Shown in pieces: positions 13,301 to 62,600 of a stretch of 64,000 nucleotides of DNA (position 1 is the first letter of the stretch; every line of letters starts with the position of its first letter). Below the pieces are notes generated by a model that saw only the letters and a list, made by a program, of their open reading frames with translations, was not told where the DNA came from and searched no databases. A program made the position numbers and the translations under genes. The stretch is taken from assembly GCA_008694505.1 (NCBI GenBank), contig VZDJ01000056.1:1-64000 (forward strand), read 5' to 3'. This DNA comes from Cyanoderma ruficeps (Eukaryota; Chordata; Aves; Passeriformes; Timaliidae).

Positions 13301-13937
13301 AACACAGAGAATAAAGTGACACAGGTTTTGTGGCATGCCCGGAGTGTGGCGTGCAGTGACACATGGGCTTCCAGGGGGATTTGCGGGGCTGGCGGGCACA
13401 CGGGGCTGTGCCTTAGCGCAGCTCCTGGGTGCTGGTTCTTTGGGTTATTCTGAGTTAAAAATCGCGTGTTCGGGGTACAAAGGGGTCACTTTAGCTAACC
13501 CGGCTGCAGCTGAACACCAAAGACGCCTCTTGCCCACCCCGTGCGAGGGCCGGCAGCTCTGCAAGGCACCGGCCCAGGCTGGACCCACGGGCTGCGGGAC
13601 AACCGGGCAGGGACCGGCTCCTGCCGCGGGCTCACACCGACCCCTGCGGCCGCGGGCCGGGGATGAGCAGCTGGGAAAACCCTGGGGGTGCCGGTGACGA
13701 AGCCAGGCGGTCGATGCCCCCGGTCTGTGCCCTCCCCGCCGTCCGTCGGTGAAAGGGCAGCGACCCCCGGGCACAGCATCGCCACCCGCAGCCCCGCGGA
13801 CCCACCTTGCGCAGGGTGCCGAGGAACAGCTCCTTGGCGAAGGCGCGGCGGGGCGCGGCCGTGCGCAGGCTGCGGGCTGAGGGGCCGGCCCGGGGCCGGG
13901 CCCAGCGCAGGGCCCGCAGCAGCAGCAGAGCACTCAT
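1291..13937 (-). CDS. ACAD9: ACAD9, acyl-CoA dehydrogenase family member 9 (complete, 18 exons)
   Basis: Mitochondrial flavoprotein of the acyl-CoA dehydrogenase family, closest to the very-long-chain enzyme. In mammals its main role is in the mitochondrial complex I assembly (MCIA) complex with ECSIT and NDUFAF1, and it retains some long-chain acyl-CoA dehydrogenase activity. Eighteen coding exons join in frame to 615 codons (human 621): 13806-13937, 12137-12230, 11204-11305, 10919-11025, 10128-10228, 9377-9455, 8848-9022, 8167-8240, 6908-6983, 6168-6238, 5718-5837, 4973-5101, 4144-4223, 3497-3623, 3197-3274, 2585-2713, 1842-1914, 1291-1391. The first ~35 residues are Arg/Ala/Leu-rich with no acidic residue, as in a mitochondrial presequence. 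The FAD/substrate motif TEPGSGSDAAS and the catalytic-base motif IFEGTNEI (Glu420) are intact. The C-terminal helical extension that distinguishes ACAD9/ACADVL from shorter dehydrogenases ends HPLDRTF. All introns are GT-AG except intron 12 (GC-AG). I recognised no nested genes in the introns (178-1575 bp). Confidence 0.97.
1842..1914 (-). CDS. ACAD9: ACAD9 exon 17
   Basis: Encodes [20 protein letters not shown] then QLEK, ending with the first base of a tyrosine codon. Acceptor CTTTCCAG, donor AAAAAT|GTAAGT. The match to human is looser here, as is normal for this part of the extension. Confidence 0.93.
2585..2713 (-). CDS. ACAD9: ACAD9 exon 16
   Basis: Encodes [20 protein letters not shown], then [20 protein letters not shown] and DHE. 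Acceptor TCTCCCAG, donor GAG|GTGAGT. 43 codons, highly conserved with human. Confidence 0.96.
3197..3274 (-). CDS. ACAD9: ACAD9 exon 15
   Basis: Encodes [20 protein letters not shown] then LSRFGK (26 codons, phase 0 at both ends). Acceptor TTTTATAG, donor AAG|GTAACT. Skipping it would keep the reading frame. Confidence 0.94.
3497..3623 (-). CDS. ACAD9: ACAD9 exon 14
   Basis: Encodes [20 protein letters not shown], then [20 protein letters not shown] and SLQ. It begins the C-terminal extension. Acceptor ACATTTCAG, donor CAG|GTAAGG. Confidence 0.94.
4144..4223 (-). CDS. ACAD9: ACAD9 exon 13
   Basis: Encodes [20 protein letters not shown] then ILTDKIK. It completes the EGTNEI flavin/active-site motif begun in exon 12. 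Acceptor TTTTTTCCAG, donor TTAA|GTATGT. Confidence 0.95.
4973..5101 (-). CDS. ACAD9: ACAD9 exon 12 (ends at catalytic Glu; GC donor)
   Basis: Encodes [20 protein letters not shown], then [15 protein letters not shown] and TRILLIFE. The final codon GAG (codon 420) is the catalytic base of the family. The donor is GAG|GCAAGT, a non-consensus GC 5' splice site otherwise matching the U1 consensus. No GT donor nearby would join in frame to GTNEILR of exon 13. Confidence 0.95.
5718..5837 (-). CDS. ACAD9: ACAD9 exon 11
   Basis: Encodes [20 protein letters not shown], then [20 protein letters not shown]. Acceptor GTGTGGCAG, donor AAG|GTCAGC. Exactly 40 codons in phase 0. Confidence 0.96.
6168..6238 (-). 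CDS. ACAD9: ACAD9 exon 10
   Basis: Encodes [20 protein letters not shown] and GLIQ. The Y-x-x-x-RKQF motif is conserved across the family and lies in the FAD-contacting helices. Acceptor CTTTAAAG, donor CAG|GTAACA. Confidence 0.95.
6908..6983 (-). CDS. ACAD9: ACAD9 exon 9
   Basis: Encodes [20 protein letters not shown] then IKKLI. The LNSGRF-like motif opens the C-terminal helical domain of acyl-CoA dehydrogenases. Donor GATAG|GTGAGTG. Confidence 0.95.
8167..8240 (-). CDS. ACAD9: ACAD9 exon 8
   Basis: Encodes [20 protein letters not shown] followed by GGGFK. Acceptor TGTTTCAG, donor AAG|GTAAGC. This is the end of the beta domain; the exon ends in phase 0. Confidence 0.95.
8848..9022 (-). 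CDS. ACAD9: ACAD9 exon 7
   Basis: Encodes [20 protein letters not shown], then [19 protein letters not shown] and [10 protein letters not shown]. The W-I-[ST]-N-G motif and the KLGIRGSNT block are hallmarks of the beta domain near the flavin. Donor AACA|GTAAGA. Confidence 0.97.
9377..9455 (-). CDS. ACAD9: ACAD9 exon 6
   Basis: Completes SGSDAAS and encodes [20 protein letters not shown]. Acceptor preceded by a long pyrimidine tract (TTTTTTTTTCTAG), donor AAG|GTACCC. This is the beginning of the central beta domain. Confidence 0.95.
10128..10228 (-). CDS. ACAD9: ACAD9 exon 5
   Basis: Encodes [20 protein letters not shown] through [13 protein letters not shown]. It forms the first half of the TEP-x-GSD substrate/FAD motif. 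Human ACAD9, as I recall, has Ala where this protein has Gly after TEP. Donor GGCAG|GTGCTG. Ends after two bases of a serine codon. Confidence 0.96.
10919..11025 (-). CDS. ACAD9: ACAD9 exon 4
   Basis: Encodes [20 protein letters not shown] and ends AAHQAIGLK. Acceptor GTTTCAG, donor AAG|GTAATG, ending in phase 0. The AAHQAIG motif is shared with the very-long-chain enzyme. Confidence 0.96.
11204..11305 (-). CDS. ACAD9: ACAD9 exon 3
   Basis: Encodes [20 protein letters not shown] through MQIPEEYG. Acceptor TTTGTAG, donor TATG|GTGAGT. The PEEYGG block typical of acyl-CoA dehydrogenases is split between this exon and the next. Confidence 0.95.
12137..12230 (-). CDS. ACAD9: ACAD9 exon 2
   Basis: Encodes [20 protein letters not shown] and onward to FFNEE. 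Acceptor CTATTTTAG, donor GAAG|GTATAT. It starts in phase 0 and ends after one base of a valine codon completed by exon 3. It is the start of the N-terminal helical dehydrogenase domain. Confidence 0.95.
13806..13937 (-). CDS. ACAD9: ACAD9 exon 1 (start codon, transit peptide)
   Basis: The ATG at 13935-13937 begins [10 protein letters not shown] and the exon ends [12 protein letters not shown] at an AAG|GTGGG donor. This ATG was chosen because it gives an Arg-rich, acid-free presequence of the expected length and runs straight into the conserved FAKELFLG block found in other ACAD9 proteins. 44 codons, phase 0. Confidence 0.93.
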
Positions 13938-13994
13938 GGCCGCGCTCGGCGCTCCGCTGACGGCACCGCCGAGCGCCCGGTCCGGCCCCGGGGC

Positions 13995-14290
13995 GGGGCA
14001 CGGCCCCGCAGCCACACAGGCGTGCCGGGCGGTGCTTGGCTCGTAGGGAGCGCGGGGAAGGGGATGGACCCGATCGCGGCTTCTCTCATCCCGTTCCGGA
14101 CGGGGCACGGCCCCACAGCCACACAGCCCGTGCCGGGCGGTGCTGCGCTCACAGCGACCGCGGGAATGGGGATAGACCCGGTCATAGCTTGGCTCATCCC
14201 GCCCCGGGCGAGGCACGGCCCCACGGCCTCACCGGGCAGCGCTTCGCTCGCAGGGACTGCGGGCACGCACTAAAGCTGCTCATAGCTTCT
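13995..14290. repeat. ~107-bp GC-rich tandem repeat upstream of ACAD9 ATG (about 2.7 copies)
   Basis: Copies begin at about 13995 (ggggcacggcccc), 14102 (ggggcacggcccc) and 14210 (gaggcacggcccc). Each runs through 'gtgccgggcggtgct', a 'gggat.gaccc' segment and 'ctcatcccg'. The third copy is incomplete and more diverged. The array starts 58 bp upstream of the ACAD9 start codon, so it may overlap the 5'UTR or core promoter. Confidence 0.85.
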
Positions 14291-17010
14291 CTCCCCTGGA
14301 CACGGGTCCCGTTCCTCCGGTCCTCCCCTCCCCTCCCTGGCCCGGCAGCTCCTGCATGAGCCGCACGGTCCCACCGAAAAATAGCTGTCGGTGCATGCAG
14401 GGTGCCTTTGACTCGCCTCCCTGCAGGCCGGCCGGCGAGCAGCACCACAGACAGGGATCGCTGCAGCCCCGCGTGGATCTGCTACTATCCTACCGCTTTT
14501 AGTTTTTGAAGGGTGGAAAAGCAAGAGGTGATGTCTAACCTGGCAGGAAACAATGTGTGGGGAACGCTGGGCTGGGTGCAGCACTTTGCAGGCCTTGGGA
14601 AGCAGTGATGAGTCCTTGGGAAGCTGTGTGCCTCTACAGGGTATCTGTAGGTGGGTGATGCTATGGATTGAAGGGGAAAAGCCTCAGCCTGCTGACACGT
14701 GGGGTTAATGGGGCAGAGCCACGCGATGTCACTCTGAGGGGACCTGGGTGGCACTGCCACAGCTGTGCCACATCCCAGCTCTGGGCAGAAGACACCGTCC
14801 TCGGGGTCAGGAGAGGTGTAGGTCCCTCAGCACCTTCCAGACTGAAAATCAGGGATGAAAGAGGTAAATTGGGGCCACCCTCTCCTGAGACAAGTCAGGC
14901 AGGTTCTGGTGATGTAGGGGTGATGTGGCAGCTTGAAAGGATGAACAGAGCATGGTAAAACCTGCTTGAAGAAAATGATCCAAACGGTGAAAACCAGGCT
15001 GGGCAGTTGGGAAGCCCAGGGAAAAAATGCCTCATCAGGAAGTTCCAAAGAACTGAAGCAGCAGCCAGCACACCTCACCCTGTGTGTTCATTCAGCAAGC
15101 ACGAGGATGGCACTGTGAGCATACCCTAAATAAACACTGGGGTTTTTCCAGTCGCAGGGGGTGGCCTCACACCCACAGCAGGCAGACCATCACTGGCACA
15201 GAGAATCCTCTGTTCCTGTGCTGGCACCAATGGTGCCTCACCACAGATTTTGTCCCTTCCATGCAGCCCTTCCAGTGCTGTGTGTAACCACAGCTGAAAT
15301 CACATTCCTGGCAGCTGCAGTTCTCTGCAGAATCCCCCCTTCCTGACCTGATACATCTTCAAACTGCCTTGCACAGAACTGCACAATCCACTGAAAAGAA
15401 AAAATCAGTATTTTTGCCTTCTGCTTCAGCAACATGCCCAACTTTTCCTTTCCCCACTTTTATTTATGATTTCTCTGCTGTCTGTGCCACTGAGGCATTC
15501 ATCCACGTGTTCCCATCATTTCAGATTCCCTTCCTGGGCCAGCTAATCCCTCAGCTGTTACAGCTCCTCATAACTCACATTTTGTGAACAACCAGAACTC
15601 CCACAGTGATGTCCATTTCAGCCCATGCCACACAGAAGTGGAAGAATTCCTTCCTGAGAAGGAATTGGTGCAAGAGAAGTAGAGATCAGTAAATGACTAC
15701 AATAAAATTACCCTTCAGTTTTCCTTTCTTCTTCCATATTTTTCCAGCAGCTGCCTAAAAACTGGTATTCAAGAATAAAATGACCTGATAATATTTAGCT
15801 CTTTGAGACATAGATATTTTATTTACTGAAAAAGTGTCACTAAATTACTTTACAAAAACATTCACCAGGCTTTGCAGCACTTCCAGGAAAAGACATAAAA
15901 TTCCTCCTCTCTTTATGCAATCATTGTTTGCTCCATTTCAACCTGACAGATGGTATGAAAGTTTTGCACTTGACATTGATAATTGTCTTTCCCACGGGCA
16001 TGTGATGATGTGCTCATTGCATCACCTCCTGGCTCGGAATATTTTTTTTTAAAGCTGGTTCACAAATGAAATCCTGAGAAAGGTGAGGGCAGGAACTGGT
16101 ATTTCCACTTTAGCTCCTGGTTACGTGCTGTGGAAGCGATGTGATGTGTTTGAAACACAGATGTTAACACGGTCACTGTACAAACACATAAATAAATTTG
16201 TCCCAGCAGTTGTCCATCCACACTGACTAGACTTTGGCCATCTAAGAAACCACCTGAAAAATAAAGATACACTCTGTTAATGAAAGGGATTCCTCACAAC
16301 TTCAGGTGGCACTTGCAGGGAATTTGTCCATCAGCTCTAACATGTCAGATTAAAAGGAAGCTCTAAACTGCCTCATGTTTTGAAGTATTTTATTTCACAT
16401 TATTTTTTTTTTAACAGCCAATAAGAGGTTTAATTTCTCAAGCAAGGGAGAATAGGCCAAACAATGTACTGAAATCAAGTTTGTGGCTCAGTGAGGGGAG
16501 ATACCCTGAACTCAGTGCAGGAAAGGAGCTGCTGCTGTGGGATTGCACCCAAGGAGCTGCAGGCCAGCCTGGAGAGGGCTGGCTTTGTGCCACACACAGT
16601 GACAGTGATGAGTGAGGGGACAAGGGGGGCTATAAAAAGACCTTGCAGTAACTGGATAAAGCACATCCTGGCACTATTAATAAATACAGGAGGGAGATGG
16701 GTCAAGAACCTCTTTGCCAAAATCAACTTTATTACACTCTAATGTTGGAGAGAAGGAAGGAGCTGCATGAGCTTGGGAACATTTCATTAATAATTATTAG
16801 TCCAATAACTTGTTCTATCCCAAATGAGGCATCTGTTTCTCTCTTTTCCCATCTGGGGAGAGAAAGAGATGATCCAAAATGCCAGTGCTTTTTCACCAGC
16901 CTTTTTTCAAAGTCATTTCAAATTCCTGCAGTCAGATGAATTGTTCAGGACGCGTCCCCTGAGGTTCACTACTAATGTATAGACAGGTGTGTGTGTATAT
17001 ATACTGTCTC

Positions 17011-17011
17011 N
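17011..17011. other. Single-N assembly ambiguity in TA/TG microsatellite
   Basis: One N lies between 'gtgtgtgtatatatactgtctc' and 'atatatatg'. Length and sequence of the simple repeat are uncertain here. Confidence 0.95.
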
Positions 17012-19861
17012 ATATATATGTATTTTTAATTTTTTTTTTTCATGAAGCTATGCTGGCAGTCTGCAAATATGTGAGCAGGGTCATGGAATATTGCAACAGC
17101 CCAGAAAGCTGCATGTTTCACTAGCAGGAAAAAATCTAGGAAAAGAAGAAACAGTTTCCTCCCCCTTTAGGCATAAAATACACAGACAAACAATTTAAAA
17201 AATTTACAGACTGCAATAGCAGAGGAGTTAGCACATGATCAACTTTTAAAACCTGCTGAAATGCCGTGAAAATTCAGGGCTATAAACACCTGGGATGTCT
17301 AGAGTCTGAATTGGAATATTCAGCACATTTGTCACTGGGCTGGAAAATGTTGCTGCTCTTCCAAACTCAGGGGTTGAAGCACAACAGAAGAATCTCCAAC
17401 TCTGGTGACTGCAGGGGTGTGTTTGGTTGGTTGATTTTTGGGGGGATGGTTGGGGTTTTTTTTTTGGATGTTATTTTTAATTACAACAGAGTCATTTGTT
17501 TGGAGCCTGGTGTAAGGGCTGAGGCAAAAAGAGACTATCAGAAAGATGGCAAGGACAATATACAGTCATTAAATAAAAATGTTCTTTCTTGTTGGAGATG
17601 GACATAAAGAAATATTAGCCAGCAAAATGAAGGAATAATCAGCCAAGAGCACATGGGAAGCTGGTGGAAGGGGAAGGTGCTCACAGGGGTGGGCACCTCC
17701 CTGCAGGGTCCCACACTCAGCTGAGCTCTGCTCCTATAAAAAATCACTACAAAATCAGACTGGCAACGATTAAATTAATTAATTTCCAGCCCTAGTTCAC
17801 TCTGATTCCACTGCTGAGTCACAGAACTCCTGCACAGTTCCTGCTTTTCCCACTTCCCTGGACACAAACCCAGGGCCCGTTTCCTCATCAGAAACGAGGC
17901 ATTGTGCTGTAGCAGAGCAGAAGAGCTGCGGAGAAAAGACATTTCCACCATCCACTCTTAACATTTCATTTGCCTTGGAATGAATTTCCTCTGCTCATCT
18001 TGTTAAAGACAGATCATTTTTGCTTTGCTCGTTACACAGACCTGTCTAAAGCACTGTGCGCAAGTATGAAAAATAAATGAAAGCTCCAGTGGTGTCATTT
18101 CCCAGCAGAGCTGATGAATTGCACACTCCTGCGGCTGCTTTCAGCTGCTGGGTCTCGTGAACCATGCTGCTAATTTCACATCTCAGCTACTGCAAAAGTG
18201 CTAAATAAAGGGGATTTTTTTTATTTTCATTTTATCCCTAAAAATATGCATTTATTCACAGAGCAAAAATGATAAATCTAAACATTTGAAAAAAAGTGAT
18301 GGCTTCAAGTCAGCATCACCCACACAACTTTGTCTTGCTTAGCTGAGGAAGTACTTCCAGCAGAAATATTAATTTCAGATTTTCCTAACTTTCATGGTCA
18401 GCCTCATCCTGCAGTTAATTTTGCTGAGTAATACAGGATTTGGCATTAGTTCTTGAAATAACAGGAAACAGAAAGAAGGCCTACCAAAAAAATACACCTA
18501 AAATGAAATAATTGCGTGGTTTAGATATTTCTTTTTGATTGGTTGTGCCATGTTGTCTTCCAGGAATTTTATGTCAACAAAATACAGCAGCAAAAATCAC
18601 TAAGTAGGGTAAAAATCCAGAAAGATTTCTTTGGAAAAGGTGTATTTAATGCAGCTGTAACACAGGGTGGAGATGAATGAAACACTGCACAACTATTAAA
18701 ATAAATATATGCTAAAATACCATACCTGTTTTTATGAAACTCTGAATGAAAATCAATCATTAAGGCCAACTGGAAAAAACAAAGTTAAGTAGAATTCATT
18801 GATAGTTAAGTCAACAAAAATCTGAAGAAAAACACAGATAAAACATTTTAAGTTCTTTATTTTTCTGTCCTTTTAATCTTGCATTTCTTTATTTCAACCA
18901 AAATATACTTGGAAAAGAACTTGTTGTTGAGAAGTTGCTATCTAGAAGAGCTTGAGAAATTTTTTTTAATTATTTATTATTGTTTATTGCATGACAACTC
19001 ATTGCTGCCATCTGTGTGTGCACTGCCACATGCAGACCTCGTCTTCTCAAAATGCATTCACATTCTACAAATCCTAATTTCTAAACCAGGAATAGAAGTG
19101 AGGAACAGCTCTGCAAATTCTTCTCCTTCCACTAGAGGATGTTTTTATGGTACTGAGGCACTGGTCACCTTCTAAGGGTTCCCACAGCTCAGGGGGTGGC
19201 ACTGAGGATGATGGTAAGTGGGTACTTACCTATCCAAAACAAAAATCATTGATGAAGATGCACATCCTGAAATTGCCCCCCAGAAAGAGGTCCTAGTTGA
19301 TTGTTCGCACAAAATAATTCAAGAATCTCCTACAATTCATAGAAAACAGAAGCGAACACAGTATTTAGTTTCATTGACAGCTGAGCATTAGCTTGGCCAG
19401 GCTTTACAGACACACTGCAATCCCCTGGGAATGCTGGAAATGCACCAAAGTCATTGGAATATCCCACAGGTGATTATCCACGTTTAACTGCAGGATGTCA
19501 TTCAAATCCTGGGAAGGCCAAAGGATCCTTCTGGGCTGGAGACTGAGCCACACAACAAGCAGAGAGGAGAAGGAGTAACTGGGCAGTGCTGACGCAGTGA
19601 GGGGGTTCGGGATTTGGGGGTCCCTGCCCGTGCCCACAGAGGCACTGCCAGATCCTGGGGGTTCCACGGAGCTGCTCAGGGCTTGGATCAGGCAAGGACA
19701 AGGGGACCCTCCCCAGGCAGGGCAGAAGTGCCCTGGGCAGGAGCTCCTGAGGCCACCGGGGGTCAGCTGGACACGCCTCCTGGGCCAGAAGGTCTCAAAC
19801 CTGTCAGCACTGCCCAGGGCTCGAGGGGTTTGGGGACTGTCCACCAGGGCCTCTGCTGTGC

Positions 19862-19990
19862 CTCCCTGTCTGCACATCTGGGTGTTGGATTGTCTCCCTG
19901 TCTGCACATCTGGGTGCTGGAATCACCGTCTCCCTGTCCCTCCCTCTGCACATCTGGGTGTTGGACTGTCTCTGTCTGCACACCTGGCTG
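19862..19990. repeat. Minisatellite, 'ctgcacatctgggtgttgg' units
   Basis: Four imperfect copies of a phrase 'gtctgcacatctgggtgytgga' occur between 19862 and 19990, with spacing of about 38-47 bp at the first copies and shorter at the last. Copies are separated by 'tgtctccctgtc'-type spacers of variable length. The repeat keeps frames open, which explains the 136-147-residue open frames on the plus strand. Confidence 0.75.
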
Positions 19991-20214
19991 GATTCATTGC
20001 TCTCTAGGGACTCTAGAACTCAATTTATTACAGCACCACCACACCAACCCAAGCTGAGTGAGAAGGGGCCACAGACTCCACTCACCACCTCCACCACCTG
20101 ATCTTCAGTGCCTGGCCCCTCAGAAGTGAGCAGCAGAAATCCCACTGCCTCAGCAGGGCCAGGATGCCACTGGAAGGAAGAGTTGAAGCTCTTGGATTGC
20201 ACAAAATGAGAAAG

Positions 20215-59685
<39,471 letters not shown>

Positions 59686-62600
59686 CTGCACGACAAAAGG
59701 GACACAGCAAATAGCCTCGGGTGAGTCCAGCACACCAAAACTCTCAACAGCAAATAGCACGGTTTTGCTTTAGTTTCGTTTTGTGTAGGCATCTAGCCAG
59801 TTTTGTTGTTTGCATGCAGGTGTCACAGGTAACGCGGCTTTCATGTCAAACACAGTTTTTCCTGCAGATTTTGCTGCAGATTTTACTGGTCTCAATCTGT
59901 CATGCCCGTGACATCTTTAGAACATGAGTCAAACAGGAGAATGGAGGTTTCAAGCATTATTTATCTTTCTACAGTAATTCCTAATAACATCCTGGCTAAG
60001 TCACTCAGCAGCTACTCTGTAAAATGAATGAAAACTTCTAATTCCTTATAAGACTGCTTATTTCCAAGCTTTTCCATCCAAATTGACACATGCTTATTTA
60101 TGTCTTTCTTTGCTTTGACAAATTAAAGCATGATTTTCTTACCCTTACATTACAATTTGACATAAAAGGATTACTTTCATGGAGATTGGGATTTAATGGA
60201 TCTTGAGAGCTACGACGTTTCTAGAAACTAAAGTTGGGGAAAAGTACTTGCAGGAGAAATCTCATTTATTTCCCTGCTAGTGAAAGACTGCTCTCATGGG
60301 ATACTTTTGGCAGGATTTGGAGTAAAGCATCCCAAGGGATGACCTTTCTAGCTAATGAATGCAACATGGTTTCAGGTGAAGAAAGCTCAATAGCACCTAT
60401 CTGGCAAAGAAACTACTTTGTTTTCACACAAATGCTGTTATTGCTAAGGAAGAAAAGAAGGGAAAAAGACCTTTTCTATTAATGGGGTTGCACACAATAG
60501 GAAACATTTTAAAACCGAGCCCTAGGTGTATTCTGAAGTACTGATGACTAACAGCAATTTGCATTTGGGCTGTATTTGTAGGAGGATAGCTCACATTGCA
60601 ATATAGGCACTTTCACTCTTCCATCTTTTCATGTTTCGCAGCACTATTTACTGTCTGTCTCATCCTGTGTATACAGAGCATTGATAGAAAACCGAAATTT
60701 TACATTTTTTTCTTTAATCCCTCAAAAGACTCATTAGACACTTCACACATGCACAAATACAAGCATTCCCAGCACTTCCCCTACCTTTTGTTTTAGGAAA
60801 GGTACATCCAAACTCCAAAGAAGTAAAATTCCACATTCCCACCACGCCCTGTATTTTTTTTCCTTCATTCATATGTACTTAAAAAACCAAAGCCCTCCTG
60901 CTGTCTCTCAGCTGTCCCTTCAAAAAATACAGAGCACTTTCTGAAAGAATGTTCTCCACGACTGAAGAGCTGAGGGTTAACCCCGGCCAAACTCTTCCAG
61001 CTTGAACAGTTCGTACTTTTTAAAGGGAAGGAGAAAAAAAAAAGAGGCCCTTAGATTTCTTAAAATGCTTCTATAAACATGTAAAACTGAAAGCAAGTTC
61101 TCTCTCTTTGCCCATCAAAATATGACTCCAACCAAAAGGAATTTTCAAACATACTTAACCCAAGCTGGAAATATTTGCAGTGTGCACACACTGCTTTTTC
61201 CAAAAAGGAAGCTGACAGGAAACTAATCCCTTTCCCTCCGTGATACAGCTGGCTTTCAACTTAAAAATGATAAACTATCCAGAGTTCTGCTGGTGACATT
61301 GAAACTGTGTAACCACCCGCTAAAAACAAACAGATCATTCCCTCTGAAGCATCCATTAAAGACAGGGTATGATACTGAGCCGCTCCACGTTCTCTCTTTA
61401 AACACTGAAATTCCTTCCTCTGTTCTGCCAGCTGCCAGGCCGTGCTATTTTGGACATCACATCCTAGCTGCGAGTTTATTTGTAAGTACTTTCCATACAA
61501 GCATGGCAAATCTGTTTTTAACAGGAAGACTGGAATTATCTTCTAAGGTTCTGTTGACGTTTTCTGCCTTCCTCACCCTTGCATTGTGAGCTATTTAATA
61601 ACTCTTCCATGCTGATTATAACCTCCTGTTGACATTTCAATAACACTGCCTTCGATGGATCCCTTAACCTTTTCCTCGACAAAAAGGGTGGTGCCTTAAT
61701 CAGAAGTTGGAAGAACATCTACCCAGAGCTCTGACTAAAGTTAAGGGTTTCTTCTCAATTTTTAGTTTGCCTTTTGTACTTTTTCCAGGTATAAATGTCA
61801 TGCTTGACTGACTGTAATGCTTGATCTCATTTTGCTCACGGGCCTATTCCCTGTCACCTGACCTTTGAAGCATGGAAGTAATTACCTTTTACAGCAGGCA
61901 CAACAACAGCCCTTACAAACAAACACACATGCACAGGCTTTAAGGCTTTCCCCCATCCAGCTCTTCCCGGCCTCCCAGGAGCAGCTGAAGCTCCATATGA
62001 ATTATTTCATTAAAGTGAAACTTGACTGGCAAAGAAAAGCAGCTTGCTTTCTACTTCTTCTACTTTACATATGTTTGGAGAAGAAGAATATGTCAACAAA
62101 TCTGACTTTGTGTGAAGCTGTAAGGATGACAAGTGGGATTGCTGAGCTGAGGGGAGCAGCACAGAGCTGGCAGAAATGCTCACTGAGCCAACTTCCATCA
62201 CTTCCCAGCAGGCCTGGGAAACTGGAGGTTATCAAATACAAAACAGCCATCTGTAAGAAGGGTGGGAAGGGCAGTTTGGGGAACTGCAGATGTGCCAGCC
62301 TGACCTCAGTGTGGGGCAGGTCATGGAGCAGGTCACCCTGAGTGTCAACACAGGACAACCTGGAGATCAGGCCTGGCCAGCCCGGGGTTGGGAAAGGCAG
62401 GTCCAACCTGCTCTCCTGCTGTGACAAGGTGACCTGCTTTGGCTGCGGATGTTCCCTGCTGGGACTTCAGCAAAGCCTTTGGCACTGTTTCAGCCCTCTC
62501 CTGGAGAACCTGGCTGCTCTGGACGGTGCTCTGTTCCCTGGGTGGGATGGTTTCAAATCCCTGTGGATGTGGCACTTGGGGACATGGGGCAGGGGTGGCC

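Larger units (their letters stand above)
13500..14480. promoter_or_regulatory. ACAD9: CpG island, ACAD9 promoter region
   Basis: A sharply bounded GC- and CpG-rich block covers ACAD9 exon 1, its start codon and about 500 bp upstream, in sequence that is otherwise AT-leaning. No TATA box is evident near the ATG, as expected for a housekeeping mitochondrial gene. The transcription start cannot be fixed from sequence. The long open frames here on both strands are by-products of GC richness and the tandem repeat. Confidence 0.8.
14481..20214. other. Intergenic region between ACAD9 promoter and IQSEC1 3' end
   Basis: About 5.7 kb with stop codons in all frames at normal density. No exon with plausible splice sites and conserved coding could be recognised. 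It holds a one-base assembly gap at 17011 within a TA/TG-rich microsatellite (about 16987-17025) and the minisatellite near 19.9 kb. Regulatory elements for either gene could lie here but cannot be identified by eye. Confidence 0.55.

Noticed and set aside
13445..14266. Overlapping 110-194-residue open frames on the minus strand over the ACAD9 first exon
   Set aside because: They come from CpG richness and the tandem repeat. Only the frame starting at 13937 joins the conserved ACAD9 sequence.
19404..20057. 136-167-residue open frames on both strands in the intergenic region
   Set aside because: They overlap the minisatellite and a GC-rich patch. No conserved motif, no splice context.
59686..59792. 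ATG at 59792 as an alternative in-frame start for IQSEC1
   Set aside because: The added residues are not family-like, and a good acceptor at 59686 marks the conserved exon edge. An alternative promoter here cannot be excluded but is unsupported.
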